In this document: positions 16,401-22,986 of the stretch, one piece after another
Numbering within the stretch: the first letter of the stretch is position 1
How the letters are laid out: each line of letters begins with the position of its first letter
Assembly: GCA_026397855.1 (NCBI GenBank)
Contig: JAPLUA010000020.1
Location: 1 to 23,335 of the forward strand
Source: Verrucomicrobiota bacterium
Lineage (GTDB): Bacteria; Verrucomicrobiota; Verrucomicrobiia; Limisphaerales; UBA8199
Direction of reading: 5' to 3'
Length of the DNA: 23,335 nucleotides
Notes under the pieces: generated by a model
The model's database searches: none
What the model was told of the DNA's origin: nothing
The model's input: only the letters and a program-made list of their open reading frames with translations
Position numbers and translations under genes: made by a program

Positions 16401-17217
16401 TACCCCATTCCTCGCGCTGGAGCGGGAGGTAAGACGCCGCGTCCGTAATCCAGTCGAGGGACGACAGCAACTGCGCCGCCAGCTTGCGGCCCTCGGGCGT
16501 TGCGCCACCATACCCCTGGAGGCCTTTTTGCAGGCGCGCCAGAAAAGCCTGCCTGCCGTCCGGGCCAATCGCGATTTTCGCCAGCGCGGCAATCTGCGGC
16601 AGATCCGCGGCATCCAGGTCCGTGGGAGAAGCCGCAACCACGGCATAGAAATCATCGGCCAGGAAAAGGCCGCGCCGGGACGAAAACTCGCTCTCCCCGC
16701 CCGACCCGGACCCGGCCGACATGCCCGAGGAGGCACCCGATGAGGAGGGCGGCGTGGCCTGTTGATAGAACTGCGCGGCGGATTGGGAATTGCCGGAGAG
16801 CGACTCCAGCAAACGCTTGTAGGCGCGCCGGGCATCGCTTTGTGGCAGCGACTTCAGGGTCTTGCCCGCCGCGGCCCAATCGCCCAGCAGCACCGCCATG
16901 CGAAAACGCTCGCCCTCCGTGATGGCCCCGCCAGCCTGCTGCGCTTTCACGGCCTGAAGCAGCGCGTCGGGCGTCCGCTCAAATCTCATCTTCATGATCT
17001 CGCCGGCGAGGTCTTTTGAATCATCCGCCCCGGAGGCTCGGGCGGAAGCGATCACAGCGCCGACGGCATTGGTGGATGTGGTCCTTGCCGCGCGCGGCGT
17101 GCGGCTCGGCGCCGGATTGGCGGCGGCGGGCACATTTGTCTGCGCCACCGCCATCATCACTCCGGATAAGAGTGCGCCACTTGCCCACAGCCAGTACGTT
17201 GTCGGCTTCGTCTTCAT
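13486..17217 (-). CDS. Very large exported membrane-anchored protein, last gene of MoxR/vWA operon
   Basis: I recognise no named domain. The frame extends to 17241, but the start at 17217 (MKTKPTTYWLWASGALLSGV) gives the best signal peptide, cut near AVAQT; this predicts 1243 residues. After a Pro/Ala/Thr-rich linker, residues about 60-850 are predominantly helical and resemble degenerate TPR-like repeats. A beta-rich part follows (about 860-1130), with GHGQPFGFILSLEHTRQIG, DIDV-like strands and FDFAREGFDVDVVENG. A single membrane helix (about 1140-1160, GAVIALLVIIAGIGVWLF) and an 84-residue, probably cytoplasmic tail complete it. This topology, with a large periplasmic part, one C-terminal helix and a cytoplasmic tail, recalls BatD-type proteins of MoxR/vWA operons, though the size is far greater. 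The gene starts 63 bases after the previous one ends. Confidence 0.82.
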   Translation of the reverse strand: MKTKPTTYWLWASGALLSGVMMAVAQTNVPAAANPAPSRTPRAARTTSTNAVGAVIASARASGADDSKDLAGEIMKMRFERTPDALLQAVKAQQAGGAITEGERFRMAVLLGDWAAAGKTLKSLPQSDARRAYKRLLESLSGNSQSAAQFYQQATPPSSSGASSGMSAGSGSGGESEFSSRRGLFLADDFYAVVAASPTDLDAADLPQIAALAKIAIGPDGRQAFLARLQKGLQGYGGATPEGRKLAAQLLSSLDWITDAASYLPLQREEWGKADTLSLLLALEYYTQTGIQSHDERTLKKAAELCAFLMQASRLDANDRSLFRQATDRFVKLLPALDRDEAGQLIRANFLTQPAILNDLILVLGEAGQRAQQSSDVNLRGQSLAAQASLLRVLADSRSALPEGVNVLVMNWLTEAEATYRSGVVKGADEDSENMSVSRPLSYYQRRNQQTRVVTPDMLLASAPTPALIKGLNQGLAQRVNLTLLKVNLMDPREPITLDALAAYLKQYPGQERALCEDYLAAWVKKRGAPPEDPNITRVRSLGYSVSRPQPPPGGIPLTRLRQNQNVAEYKDLIGALRKLSPEPISPGAVVQGFMAIHSGAEVYRAEEVDAIFGPPEKMNHAELMQLLAGMRTKLRTQWQDPSVQTEAGTNRSEQETKDEVSRGYKTALDLLKRGLPEAQADWKEMILRGQLFFDAAEYEYSRQVKLSDYVSLRDEAFNSYRKAAQIYAARVPQLARGQWTIEPYQAWFAVMLGASDLSQLSHVAVRSDPGLTQIGDAMRALPGDAADGHLQKFGEMLGNQLPRIIPNMRLQFLTAGLKVVGEQHPGARAAQASLKNYQELLDELQLRVIVDGPTRVGHGQPFGFILSLEHTRQIGRESGGFGKYVQNAPPQRTPSHSAAAAGNHRDDLARNIHAALDGTFEVSAITFHDANVIAVDLPREGWQETPLAYCVARAKEAAVDRIPSIQLDMDFNDTSGQVVLPVRSQVQAIDAKEGNAGPRPCPGLALTFTMDEREWAREGKAVVEVSAKAHGVIPAHPELFDFAREGFDVDVVENGVSVGEFISDGKTKQANADRGWQFTYKRKKDLRGDVTLKFPAVKAGIPVASTEYQHYQDADLVKLDAKQAATGITLKTATGRSLRGAVIALLVIIAGIGVWLFQRARSRRPKAVEAGLALPAQITPFTVVAFLRRLQKESAGKLDDTARQSLRTQIGEIEAAFFRGGPAPANAPDLESIAQKWWQAAR

Positions 17218-17280
17218 AAGTTCAGTTTCCGCCATTTGCATTAGCCTTATCTTTCCCGTTCATTGCTATTGGTATGGACG

Positions 17281-18024
17281 TCAAGAGCCCGTCCCCCCCG
17301 GGAATCGCGTCGTCCCGGCGCCAGAGGCGGGCGAGCCTTCTCCGCTTTCACCCACCGAAGGCGGCCCGTCCTGTCCTCGTTGTCCTCGCCGCTTGGCCAT
17401 CTCTTCGCTCAAGCCCTGCCCTACCATCTTGCGGCCCTCCTCAGGCAGCGGGCGGGACATCAGTTCGATGAGGCTCATCCGCTGCAATCGTACGGAGACC
17501 TCAAGATTCGTGTGCTGCGTGGTCGCATAGCTGCTTTGGCCGGCCTCCAGGCTCGACTCCGTCAGCAAGCGGTAGTTCTGCCGCGCCGACTCGGCTTGCT
17601 CCATCCACAAGTCCCGCTGCGCCCCCTCGAGCCGCATCACCCACGCGGCGTGATAATGAATGCGTCCGGCCAGCTCCCGCGCCTCTCGCTGCGCGGCGCC
17701 GGGCAGCGCATGAAACCGCGCGTCGGCCAGGACGCGCGTGATGCCGTCTATTGAATCCACCGCGCCTCCCTGATTGTAGCGGGTGCGGATGATCGCCACA
17801 TCAAGCTGCAGACGCAGGGGCGGGTCATTGTTCCCGATCTTATCCGCCGCGCCGCGATACAGTTCCTCGGCCAGGGCCCAATTCCCGGCAGCCTCGGCCC
17901 GCTCCGCCCGCGTGATGAAGCTATGGGCATGGTCCAGCGCCAGCCATTTCTGTCCCGCCCCGTAATGCCATACGACAACTGGCAGCGGCACGAGCAGCCA
18001 AAGCAGAAGGACCCAGCGCTTCAT
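17281..18024 (-). CDS. Membrane-anchored helical protein in MoxR/vWA operon (BatC-like position)
   Basis: The 247-residue protein has one N-terminal hydrophobic segment (MKRWVLLLWLLVPLPVVVWH), either an uncleaved anchor or a signal peptide. Helices rich in Ala, Glu and Arg follow, for example ITRAERAEAAGNWALAEELY (residues about 37-56), which reads as one TPR-like unit. Later helices (about 100-195) have lower similarity to TPR. The last 35 residues are Gly/Ser/Pro-rich and probably disordered. In Bat operons a TPR protein often lies next to the vWA proteins as an adaptor, which fits this position. The ATG overlaps the TGA of the preceding vWA gene (18021-18024). Confidence 0.78.
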   Translation of the reverse strand: MKRWVLLLWLLVPLPVVVWHYGAGQKWLALDHAHSFITRAERAEAAGNWALAEELYRGAADKIGNNDPPLRLQLDVAIIRTRYNQGGAVDSIDGITRVLADARFHALPGAAQREARELAGRIHYHAAWVMRLEGAQRDLWMEQAESARQNYRLLTESSLEAGQSSYATTQHTNLEVSVRLQRMSLIELMSRPLPEEGRKMVGQGLSEEMAKRRGQRGQDGPPSVGESGEGSPASGAGTTRFPGGTGS

Positions 18025-19022
18025 GCTTCCACCTCCCGCGTGGCGGCGGGCGCCGGCAGCGGCTTCCAGGCGCTGCCGAACACTTCCAGCAGCAGCGGCG
18101 CCAGGCAGAGCACCGCGGCGCCCGCCGCCAAAGCCATGATGGCCAGCGTACGCAGGCCCACTTGGAACCGGCCCCCGCGCTCGTCCGGCGCGGTGAGACG
18201 GGACAGCAGCGCGCTCGGGATTTGCTTGCGGTTGCCATCGTGGAACTGGCCGCCGAGGCGTCGCGCCAACTGCGCCAGCTGCGCGTTGTCCTGCCGCGAT
18301 TGATGGCCGTCAATGAACACGCCCATCGTCGAGCTACCCACGCCCACCACCAGGAGGTCCGACACGGACGACGGCAGAAGATTCAGCCCGCTGGCCGGCA
18401 CCGTGTCGCCGTCCGTAAGGACCAGGAACGTGACGGACTTGCGCGGAAAATCCCTGATGAAGCCGCCCGCCGTGTTCAGCGACCGCAGCAGGGACGTTTT
18501 GCCCGGCTTGTAGGCCATGTGCAGAGGCAGGTTGTCCGCAAAGTTCCAGACCAGCTCATGGTCGGAGACCTCCTTGCACAACAGCATTGCGTCCGAGTAG
18601 AAGCACGCCATGGTGACCCGGGTGCGATCGCTGTTGGCCCGCTCCAGCACCGACTTCAGCAGCGAGGCCGCGCGATCCCGGCGGGATTGCGTGCCGTCCT
18701 CGCCCGCATCCTTCAATTCCATGCTCGGCGAAACGTCCAACAGGACCATCAGGTGCCGGGTTACGGGGCCGCCGCGCTCAGCCAGCCGGCTCGATCCATC
18801 AAACGCCAGCAGCACTGTCAGCCCCCAGGCCACGCCGGCGAACGCGGCCACCCGCAACGGAGGGACCAGGGAGGTCCACGCGCGCGGTTTGACGTCCGGC
18901 CCGAACGCGAGCCGGCCCAGCCGAGCCATCCGGCGCGCATGCAGCCATTCGCCCAACGAAGCCAGCACCGCCGCCGCCAGCGCCGCCCAGACCGCGAGGT
19001 GGATGATCTGTTCTTTCACCAT
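18021..19022 (-). CDS. von Willebrand factor A domain membrane protein (BatA/BatB-like, second)
   Basis: The 333-residue protein has two N-terminal hydrophobic segments (about 6-24 and 53-75), a central vWA domain and a C-terminal helix (about 289-312). The metal-ion-dependent adhesion site is visible as DVSPS at 96-100, Thr176 in PGKTSLLRSL, and Asp204 in VLTDGD, so metal binding should be intact. The domain likely sits in the periplasm between the membrane helices and binds partner proteins in a metal-dependent manner. It differs from the neighbouring vWA protein in sequence, so the pair is not a recent duplication. Its start lies seven bases inside the end of the upstream vWA gene, and its stop overlaps the next start. 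Confidence 0.9.
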   Translation of the reverse strand: MVKEQIIHLAVWAALAAAVLASLGEWLHARRMARLGRLAFGPDVKPRAWTSLVPPLRVAAFAGVAWGLTVLLAFDGSSRLAERGGPVTRHLMVLLDVSPSMELKDAGEDGTQSRRDRAASLLKSVLERANSDRTRVTMACFYSDAMLLCKEVSDHELVWNFADNLPLHMAYKPGKTSLLRSLNTAGGFIRDFPRKSVTFLVLTDGDTVPASGLNLLPSSVSDLLVVGVGSSTMGVFIDGHQSRQDNAQLAQLARRLGGQFHDGNRKQIPSALLSRLTAPDERGGRFQVGLRTLAIMALAAGAAVLCLAPLLLEVFGSAWKPLPAPAATREVEA

Positions 19023-19948
19023 GGCGTGTAGCGCAGGCCCAGCATCCCGAGTCCCCAGATTCCGGCGACCACCAACCCCGCCAGCGAGAGCGGCCGATAA
19101 TAGTCAACCCAGTCCGCGGTCACCTGCTTGAACCGGGCTTGGTGCATCCGGTCAATCTCCCGGAATACCGACGTCAGCGCGTTCTGGTCCTCGGCCCGGA
19201 ATACCTTGCCCTGCGTGATCGAGGCGATGGTGTAAACGCTGTCCATGCCCATCCTGGAGGCTCCGTCGTTCCTGGCGACGAGGAGGATGGTGAAGACCCG
19301 GATCTTCGCTTCGGCCAGCTTCTGCGCGATCTGGCGATCCCGGCCACCGCCGAAATCGCCGCTGACACCGTCGCTGATCAGGATGATGGCGCGGTCGCCG
19401 TCCTTCGCCCGGAGGAGGCGCTTGCGGCACCCTTCGAGCGTGTTGCCGATCAGCGTGCCGGAAAACCACGGCAGCTTGCGCGCTGGCTGGAGAAAGGCCA
19501 GGGCATTCTGGATGGCGGAAAGCTCGCGGGTCGGCGGAAACCAGTGGAGGTATTCGGTGCCGAATACGGTCAGCCCGAAGGCGTCGCCCTTGCGGTATTC
19601 ACAGAACTGCCGCGCCGAGTTCACGGCGGACGCAAATCGCGTGGAGTGCCCGAAGGCCATATCCATCGAGCCGGACATGTCGAGGCAGATGATGATGTTG
19701 CTCATGACGCGCTCGTCCGACGGCGGCGCCGGCCGGCGCGGGCCAGCCAGGATCAGCACCGCGATGGCCAGCAGGAGCGCGGGCAGCGTCTGCATGAGGT
19801 TCACCGCCGCGCCCAACCGCCGGCCCTCGCGCTGATGGCCGTAGTCGAACGGCACCACCACCGGATGCCCGCGCCGCACCCATTGCCAGTAAGCCCAGAG
19901 AATGGGCAGGGCCAGCAGCCAGAGCACGGCGGGATGCTGGAAGCTCAC
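19016..19948 (-). CDS. von Willebrand factor A domain membrane protein (BatA/BatB-like, first)
   Basis: The 310-residue protein opens with FQHPAVLWLLALPILWAYWQ, the aerotolerance-regulator type N-terminus: a membrane helix, a short loop, and a second helix near residues 53-69. The vWA domain follows, with MIDAS residues DMSGS at 90-94, Thr165 or Thr170 in the SGTLIGNT loop, and Asp193 in LISDGVSGD. A final helix lies near 285-305. The start is GTG at 19948, whose bases overlap the TGA of the gene before it (GTGA). Together with the MoxR ATPase and the DUF58 protein, it belongs to the widespread MoxR-vWA systems, which are linked to envelope stress or assembly of other complexes. The specific client here is unknown. 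Confidence 0.92.
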   Translation of the reverse strand: MSFQHPAVLWLLALPILWAYWQWVRRGHPVVVPFDYGHQREGRRLGAAVNLMQTLPALLLAIAVLILAGPRRPAPPSDERVMSNIIICLDMSGSMDMAFGHSTRFASAVNSARQFCEYRKGDAFGLTVFGTEYLHWFPPTRELSAIQNALAFLQPARKLPWFSGTLIGNTLEGCRKRLLRAKDGDRAIILISDGVSGDFGGGRDRQIAQKLAEAKIRVFTILLVARNDGASRMGMDSVYTIASITQGKVFRAEDQNALTSVFREIDRMHQARFKQVTADWVDYYRPLSLAGLVVAGIWGLGMLGLRYTPW

Positions 19949-20790
19949 GCGGCCCCTCCATCCGGTCGGCGATACGGCGCCAGCAGCGCTTGCACTTCCG
20001 CAGCCGTGGCGCCCGTGCGCTGGTGCAGCCAGCGCTCAAGCGCGCGCAGCAATTCGCCGGCCTGCGCATGGGCCTTGAGTTCCGCAAGCGCCTCCGCCAT
20101 GCGCACATCCGGCAGGTTGAGCTTCTCGCGCCAGAATCCCATCAGCAGCCGTTCGAGCTGCGCCTTGCCGTCCACCGATAGATTCCCGCCCGCCGCCGCT
20201 TCCACCAGGGGCCGGATTCGTTCCGCAAAGGTCGGCTCCGGCGCCGCCGGCACGGGGGCCACAACCACCCGCTTCTTGCGGCGCGACAGCACATAACCGC
20301 ACAGCCCGAGAACCCAAAGCAGCGAGAGCAGGGCCAGGAAGGCGCGGTAGCCGCCCATGAACGGAAACCGGCGCGGCGCATAGCGCGTGAGCTTGCCGTC
20401 GTGATCCGCCGGCAGCATTGACTGCACATGGATGAGCACGTTGCTGAGTTCCTCCGGCCGCGAACCATCCGGACGCATCAGGAAGTCCGCGAGCGCATAA
20501 TCGCCCGCCTCAAATCCCAGGTAGCGGAAATCATAGCGAGGCGGCTGGTTGCTCGCGCTATGGATGTCCTCAATGCGGAGAATCAACTCCGCCCGGTCAT
20601 CCATCGGCCGCGGACGGTAATCGCCGGACCGCAATTCCAGCGAGACGCGCCCCTCAATGCCGAGAGTGCGGGAGGAAGGGAAATTCGTCGCGGCAGCTGC
20701 CGGCGCGGCCAGGGCCGTGCCGGCCAGCCCGGCAGCCACCAGGGCGGCAGCGATCGCCATCCGCGTTTTGGAATTCACACACCCTCTCAT
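19945..20790 (-). CDS. Single-pass membrane protein with periplasmic beta domain (MoxR/vWA operon)
   Basis: The 281-residue protein begins with a leader (MAIAAALVAAGLAGTALAAP from residue 11) and a small exported domain of about 110 residues. That domain has beta-like strings such as GRVSLELRSGDYRPRP and RAELILRIEDIHS. A membrane helix follows (about 148-170, FLALLSLLWVLGLCGYVL), then the basic stop SRRKKR and a cytoplasmic helical domain (about 185-270, with LSVDGKAQLERLLMGFWREK). The layout of signal, beta domain, helix and cytoplasmic helical part is what BatD-like or DUF4381-like members of these operons show. I cannot assign a named family with certainty. Both ends overlap neighbours: ATGA with the DUF58 gene and GTGA with the first vWA gene. 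Confidence 0.75.
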   Translation of the reverse strand: MRGCVNSKTRMAIAAALVAAGLAGTALAAPAAAATNFPSSRTLGIEGRVSLELRSGDYRPRPMDDRAELILRIEDIHSASNQPPRYDFRYLGFEAGDYALADFLMRPDGSRPEELSNVLIHVQSMLPADHDGKLTRYAPRRFPFMGGYRAFLALLSLLWVLGLCGYVLSRRKKRVVVAPVPAAPEPTFAERIRPLVEAAAGGNLSVDGKAQLERLLMGFWREKLNLPDVRMAEALAELKAHAQAGELLRALERWLHQRTGATAAEVQALLAPYRRPDGGAA

Positions 20791-21644
20791 CCCATGCCCC
20801 TCGTCGAGCGCCGCGACTTCAGGAAATGGCGCAGTCGGGGCAAAACCGGCTGGTCCGTAGGCAAGCTGAGATAATCCACCCCCGCCCGCGCCAGGGCGTG
20901 CGCCTCGTCGTCACCGAACCAGCGGCTGAGACCGTGCGCCACAAAAGCGCGCCCCGTCTCCGCCTCGACCGCCCGGAAAATGCCGCCGCCCGTGCGGCCG
21001 CGCTCTGCCGGATCCTGCAGATGCAAGACCGCGGAGTCGTGCTCGTGCGCCATCAGCTTGATCGCGGAAATCGCGTCCGGGTCATGCAGGTCGCTCAGGA
21101 CCATGAACAGGCAGCGCTGCTCCACGCGCGGGATGAGCTGCCGCACCCGCTTTCCGAGCGAGGTCCCCTCCACAAAACGGTATTGCCGGAGCGCGTGCAG
21201 CCACTGCATCACCGCAGTGCGGGCCAGCGTGGGGGTCTGGTGCAGGTCACGCTCGCCGACCGCCATCAGCCCCACGGGATTCATGTGGTCCACCGCCGCC
21301 AGCGCGAGACCGCCGGCGAGCTGCACGGCCCAGGCGTACTTGCTCATCGGCAGCGACGAGACGCACATTGAGGCCGAGGTGTCCACCAGCAGATAGACCG
21401 GCATTTGCCGCGGCGCTTCGTATTCCTTGACGTGGACCTTCCCGGTGCGGCCGGTGACACGCCAATCAATGAACTTCACCGGGTCGCCCGGCAGGTAAGG
21501 CCGCGACTGGACATACTCGATGCCGGCGCCCAGGAACGGCGAGCTTTCCTGACCATAGCCCAGCGCATTCGCCAGCCGGCGCACCGCCAGCTCGAACTGG
21601 CGCGCATCCAGCGGGTCCTGAGTAAGTTGTGCGGCCTGCCGCAT
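20787..21644 (-). CDS. DUF58 (vWA-like) protein
   Basis: The 285-residue soluble protein carries the diagnostic DUF58 block RPYLPGDPVKFIDWRVTGRT (residues 48-67) followed by GKVHVKEYE. Next is the degenerate vWA motif DTSAS (88-92) in VYLLVDTSASM. A second signature, FMVLSDLHDPDAI, lies at about 180-192. Members are encoded directly after MoxR ATPases and are thought to be their partners or adaptors. The protein lacks the two N-terminal membrane helices found in longer DUF58 proteins, so it is the short cytoplasmic type. It begins seven bases after the moxR stop. Translation may depend on ribosomes finishing the broken moxR frame. Confidence 0.92.
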   Translation of the reverse strand: MRQAAQLTQDPLDARQFELAVRRLANALGYGQESSPFLGAGIEYVQSRPYLPGDPVKFIDWRVTGRTGKVHVKEYEAPRQMPVYLLVDTSASMCVSSLPMSKYAWAVQLAGGLALAAVDHMNPVGLMAVGERDLHQTPTLARTAVMQWLHALRQYRFVEGTSLGKRVRQLIPRVEQRCLFMVLSDLHDPDAISAIKLMAHEHDSAVLHLQDPAERGRTGGGIFRAVEAETGRAFVAHGLSRWFGDDEAHALARAGVDYLSLPTDQPVLPRLRHFLKSRRSTRGMG

Positions 21645-21651
21645 GGTGGTC

Positions 21652-22122
21652 TTACCCCAACTGCTTCAGAATCTCCTCGAGCACCTTCGCCGGCTTCCTG
21701 CCTTCCGCCAGCGCCTCGTAGCTCAAGCGGATGCGGTGCAGCACCACATCCTCGGCCAGCTCGAACAGATCCTCGGGCACGACGTAGTCGCGGCCAAACA
21801 CAAACGCGCGCGCGCGCGCCGCCTGCACGATGGAAAGCCCGGCGCGCGGGGAACAGCCCAGCTCGATGCTGGAGTGCGTGCGCGTAAGGCGGACAAATTC
21901 CACACAGTGTTTCGTGAACACGTCGCTCACGTGAACCTGCTGCACCGCTTCCATGGCACGGGTGAGATCGTCCATGTGGCAGACCGGCTGGCCTGCAATC
22001 ATGTCGAACGCCGTCTTGGGCATCGCGCCGCGCTCGGTGCGCTTGAGGCCCATCTTGATCTGGCGCCGCAGAATCTCCTCCTCCTGCATCGGCGTGGGAT
22101 ACGTCAGGCGATGGCAGAGCAT
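21652..22122 (-). CDS. moxR: MoxR AAA+ ATPase, C-terminal part (frame separated by 14 bp duplication)
   Basis: This 156-residue frame is the C-terminal third to half of MoxR. It starts with MLCHRLTYPTPMQEEEILRR, which directly continues the LPEAQLDRF motif that ends the other fragment. It contains the lid region, with PRAGLSIVQAARARAFVFGR (about 93-112), the sensor-2 Arg of the family, and DYVVPEDLFELAEDVVLHRI (113-132). The ATG at 22122 is the Met that follows the expected Phe in the intact protein, so it is not a natural start. It could be used for re-initiation, since the upstream frame ends only 18 bases beyond it. Alone it lacks both Walker motifs and should have no ATPase activity. Confidence 0.85.
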   Translation of the reverse strand: MLCHRLTYPTPMQEEEILRRQIKMGLKRTERGAMPKTAFDMIAGQPVCHMDDLTRAMEAVQQVHVSDVFTKHCVEFVRLTRTHSSIELGCSPRAGLSIVQAARARAFVFGRDYVVPEDLFELAEDVVLHRIRLSYEALAEGRKPAKVLEEILKQLG

Positions 22123-22637
22123 GAAGCGGTCGAGCTGCGCCGGTCGAGCTGCGCCTCCGGCAGCTCGAAGGTGCCGGCCTGCTCGATGGGGTTCTGCGTG
22201 GCCACAACGAGGAACGGCACCGGCAGCGCGTAGCTGGCGTTGCCGATGGTCACCTTGCGTTCCTGCATCGCCTCCAACAGGGCACTCTGCACCTTGGGAG
22301 CGGCACGGTTGATTTCATCGGCGAGCAGGAGGTTGGTGAACACCGGCCCCTCGTGGGTGCGGAACTTGCCGGTGGACTGATCCAGGATCTCCGAGCCGAG
22401 GATGTCCGACGGCAGCATATCAATGGTGAACTGGACGCGGCTGAACTTGAGGTCCACCGCCCGGGCGACGGCGTTGACCAGCAGGGTCTTGGCGATGCCC
22501 GGGACACCCAGCAGCAGCAAGTGCCCGCCCGTCAGCAGCGCAATCATCATGCGCTCCACGACGACGTCCTGCCCGACCACCACCTCCGCGACGCGCTCGC
22601 GGACGGCTTGAACAAAATTCCCGTTATCTTCTTTCAT
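22104..22637 (-). CDS. moxR: MoxR AAA+ ATPase, N-terminal part (truncated by frameshift)
   Basis: The ATG at 22637 (MKEDNGNFVQAVRERVAEVV) gives a normal MoxR N-terminus; an in-frame extension upstream adds a basic, unlike-family segment. GVPGIAKT at 44-51 is the Walker A motif in MoxR form, and LLADE at 104-108 is Walker B. VATQNPIEQAGTFELPEAQL runs to residue 164, then DR. From there the frame changes because of a 14 bp duplication and ends in about a dozen unrelated residues (RSSTASCSAIA). If one copy of the duplication is removed, the gene at 21652-22637 codes for 323 residues, the usual MoxR length. MoxR acts as a chaperone-like ATPase with DUF58 and vWA proteins. Confidence 0.88.
   Translation of the reverse strand: MKEDNGNFVQAVRERVAEVVVGQDVVVERMMIALLTGGHLLLLGVPGIAKTLLVNAVARAVDLKFSRVQFTIDMLPSDILGSEILDQSTGKFRTHEGPVFTNLLLADEINRAAPKVQSALLEAMQERKVTIGNASYALPVPFLVVATQNPIEQAGTFELPEAQLDRRSSTASCSAIA
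22127..22154. repeat. Exact 14 bp tandem duplication inside moxR
   Basis: CGGTCGAGCTGCGC occurs at 22127-22140 and again at 22141-22154 with no base between. On the coding strand each copy encodes the AQLDR part of the conserved LPEAQLDRF motif. The extra 14 bases shift the frame, and deletion of either copy restores a consensus protein. This is either a slippage mutation or an assembly or sequencing artefact. Confidence 0.97.
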
Positions 22638-22986
22638 GGTGCATGGATGGTTGGCGGCGGAGACGCGGATGAAACCCCGTAGCGTCACCCGGTGCAACCT
22701 TTTTCTAAAGCAACGATTTGCCGCCAAAGTCGGCAAGTGCTTGACAATGGTGCGTATTTTGCTGAAAATTCACGGAATTCTTTGGGGAAATGTCATTGGA
22801 CATTTTGAGATGATGGGAACGAAGACAGAAGAGCTTTTGGAATGGAACTCCTAAGGGAACGGCCCTGTGCTATGCGGAGCGCGCGGGTTGAGCGGTGGCC
22901 CTACCGCTTCGCGCCGGCCCTCGCTCCGCTTCGCTGCGCTCGTCCGGTCTTGCCTCAGGCGGAGGGGCTGGGGGACAATCTGGGGC
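22638..22986. other. 349 bp spacer between MoxR operon and transposase
   Basis: The promoter of the leftward MoxR operon and the left end of the insertion element should both lie here. Two textures are visible. 22638-22860 is less GC-rich, with an AT-rich stretch near 22750-22800. 22860-22980 is very GC-rich with overlapping short palindromes (CGCTTCGCG, CTCCGCTTCGCTGCGCTC). The second part probably belongs to the element, but I cannot identify a terminal inverted repeat or target duplication because the other end is outside the window. Confidence 0.4.

Noticed and set aside
22741..22769. Rightward promoter TTGACA - 17 bases - GAAAAT
   Set aside because: The -35 is perfect but the -10 matches only four of six bases. 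It lies over 200 bases from the transposase start with GC-rich sequence between.
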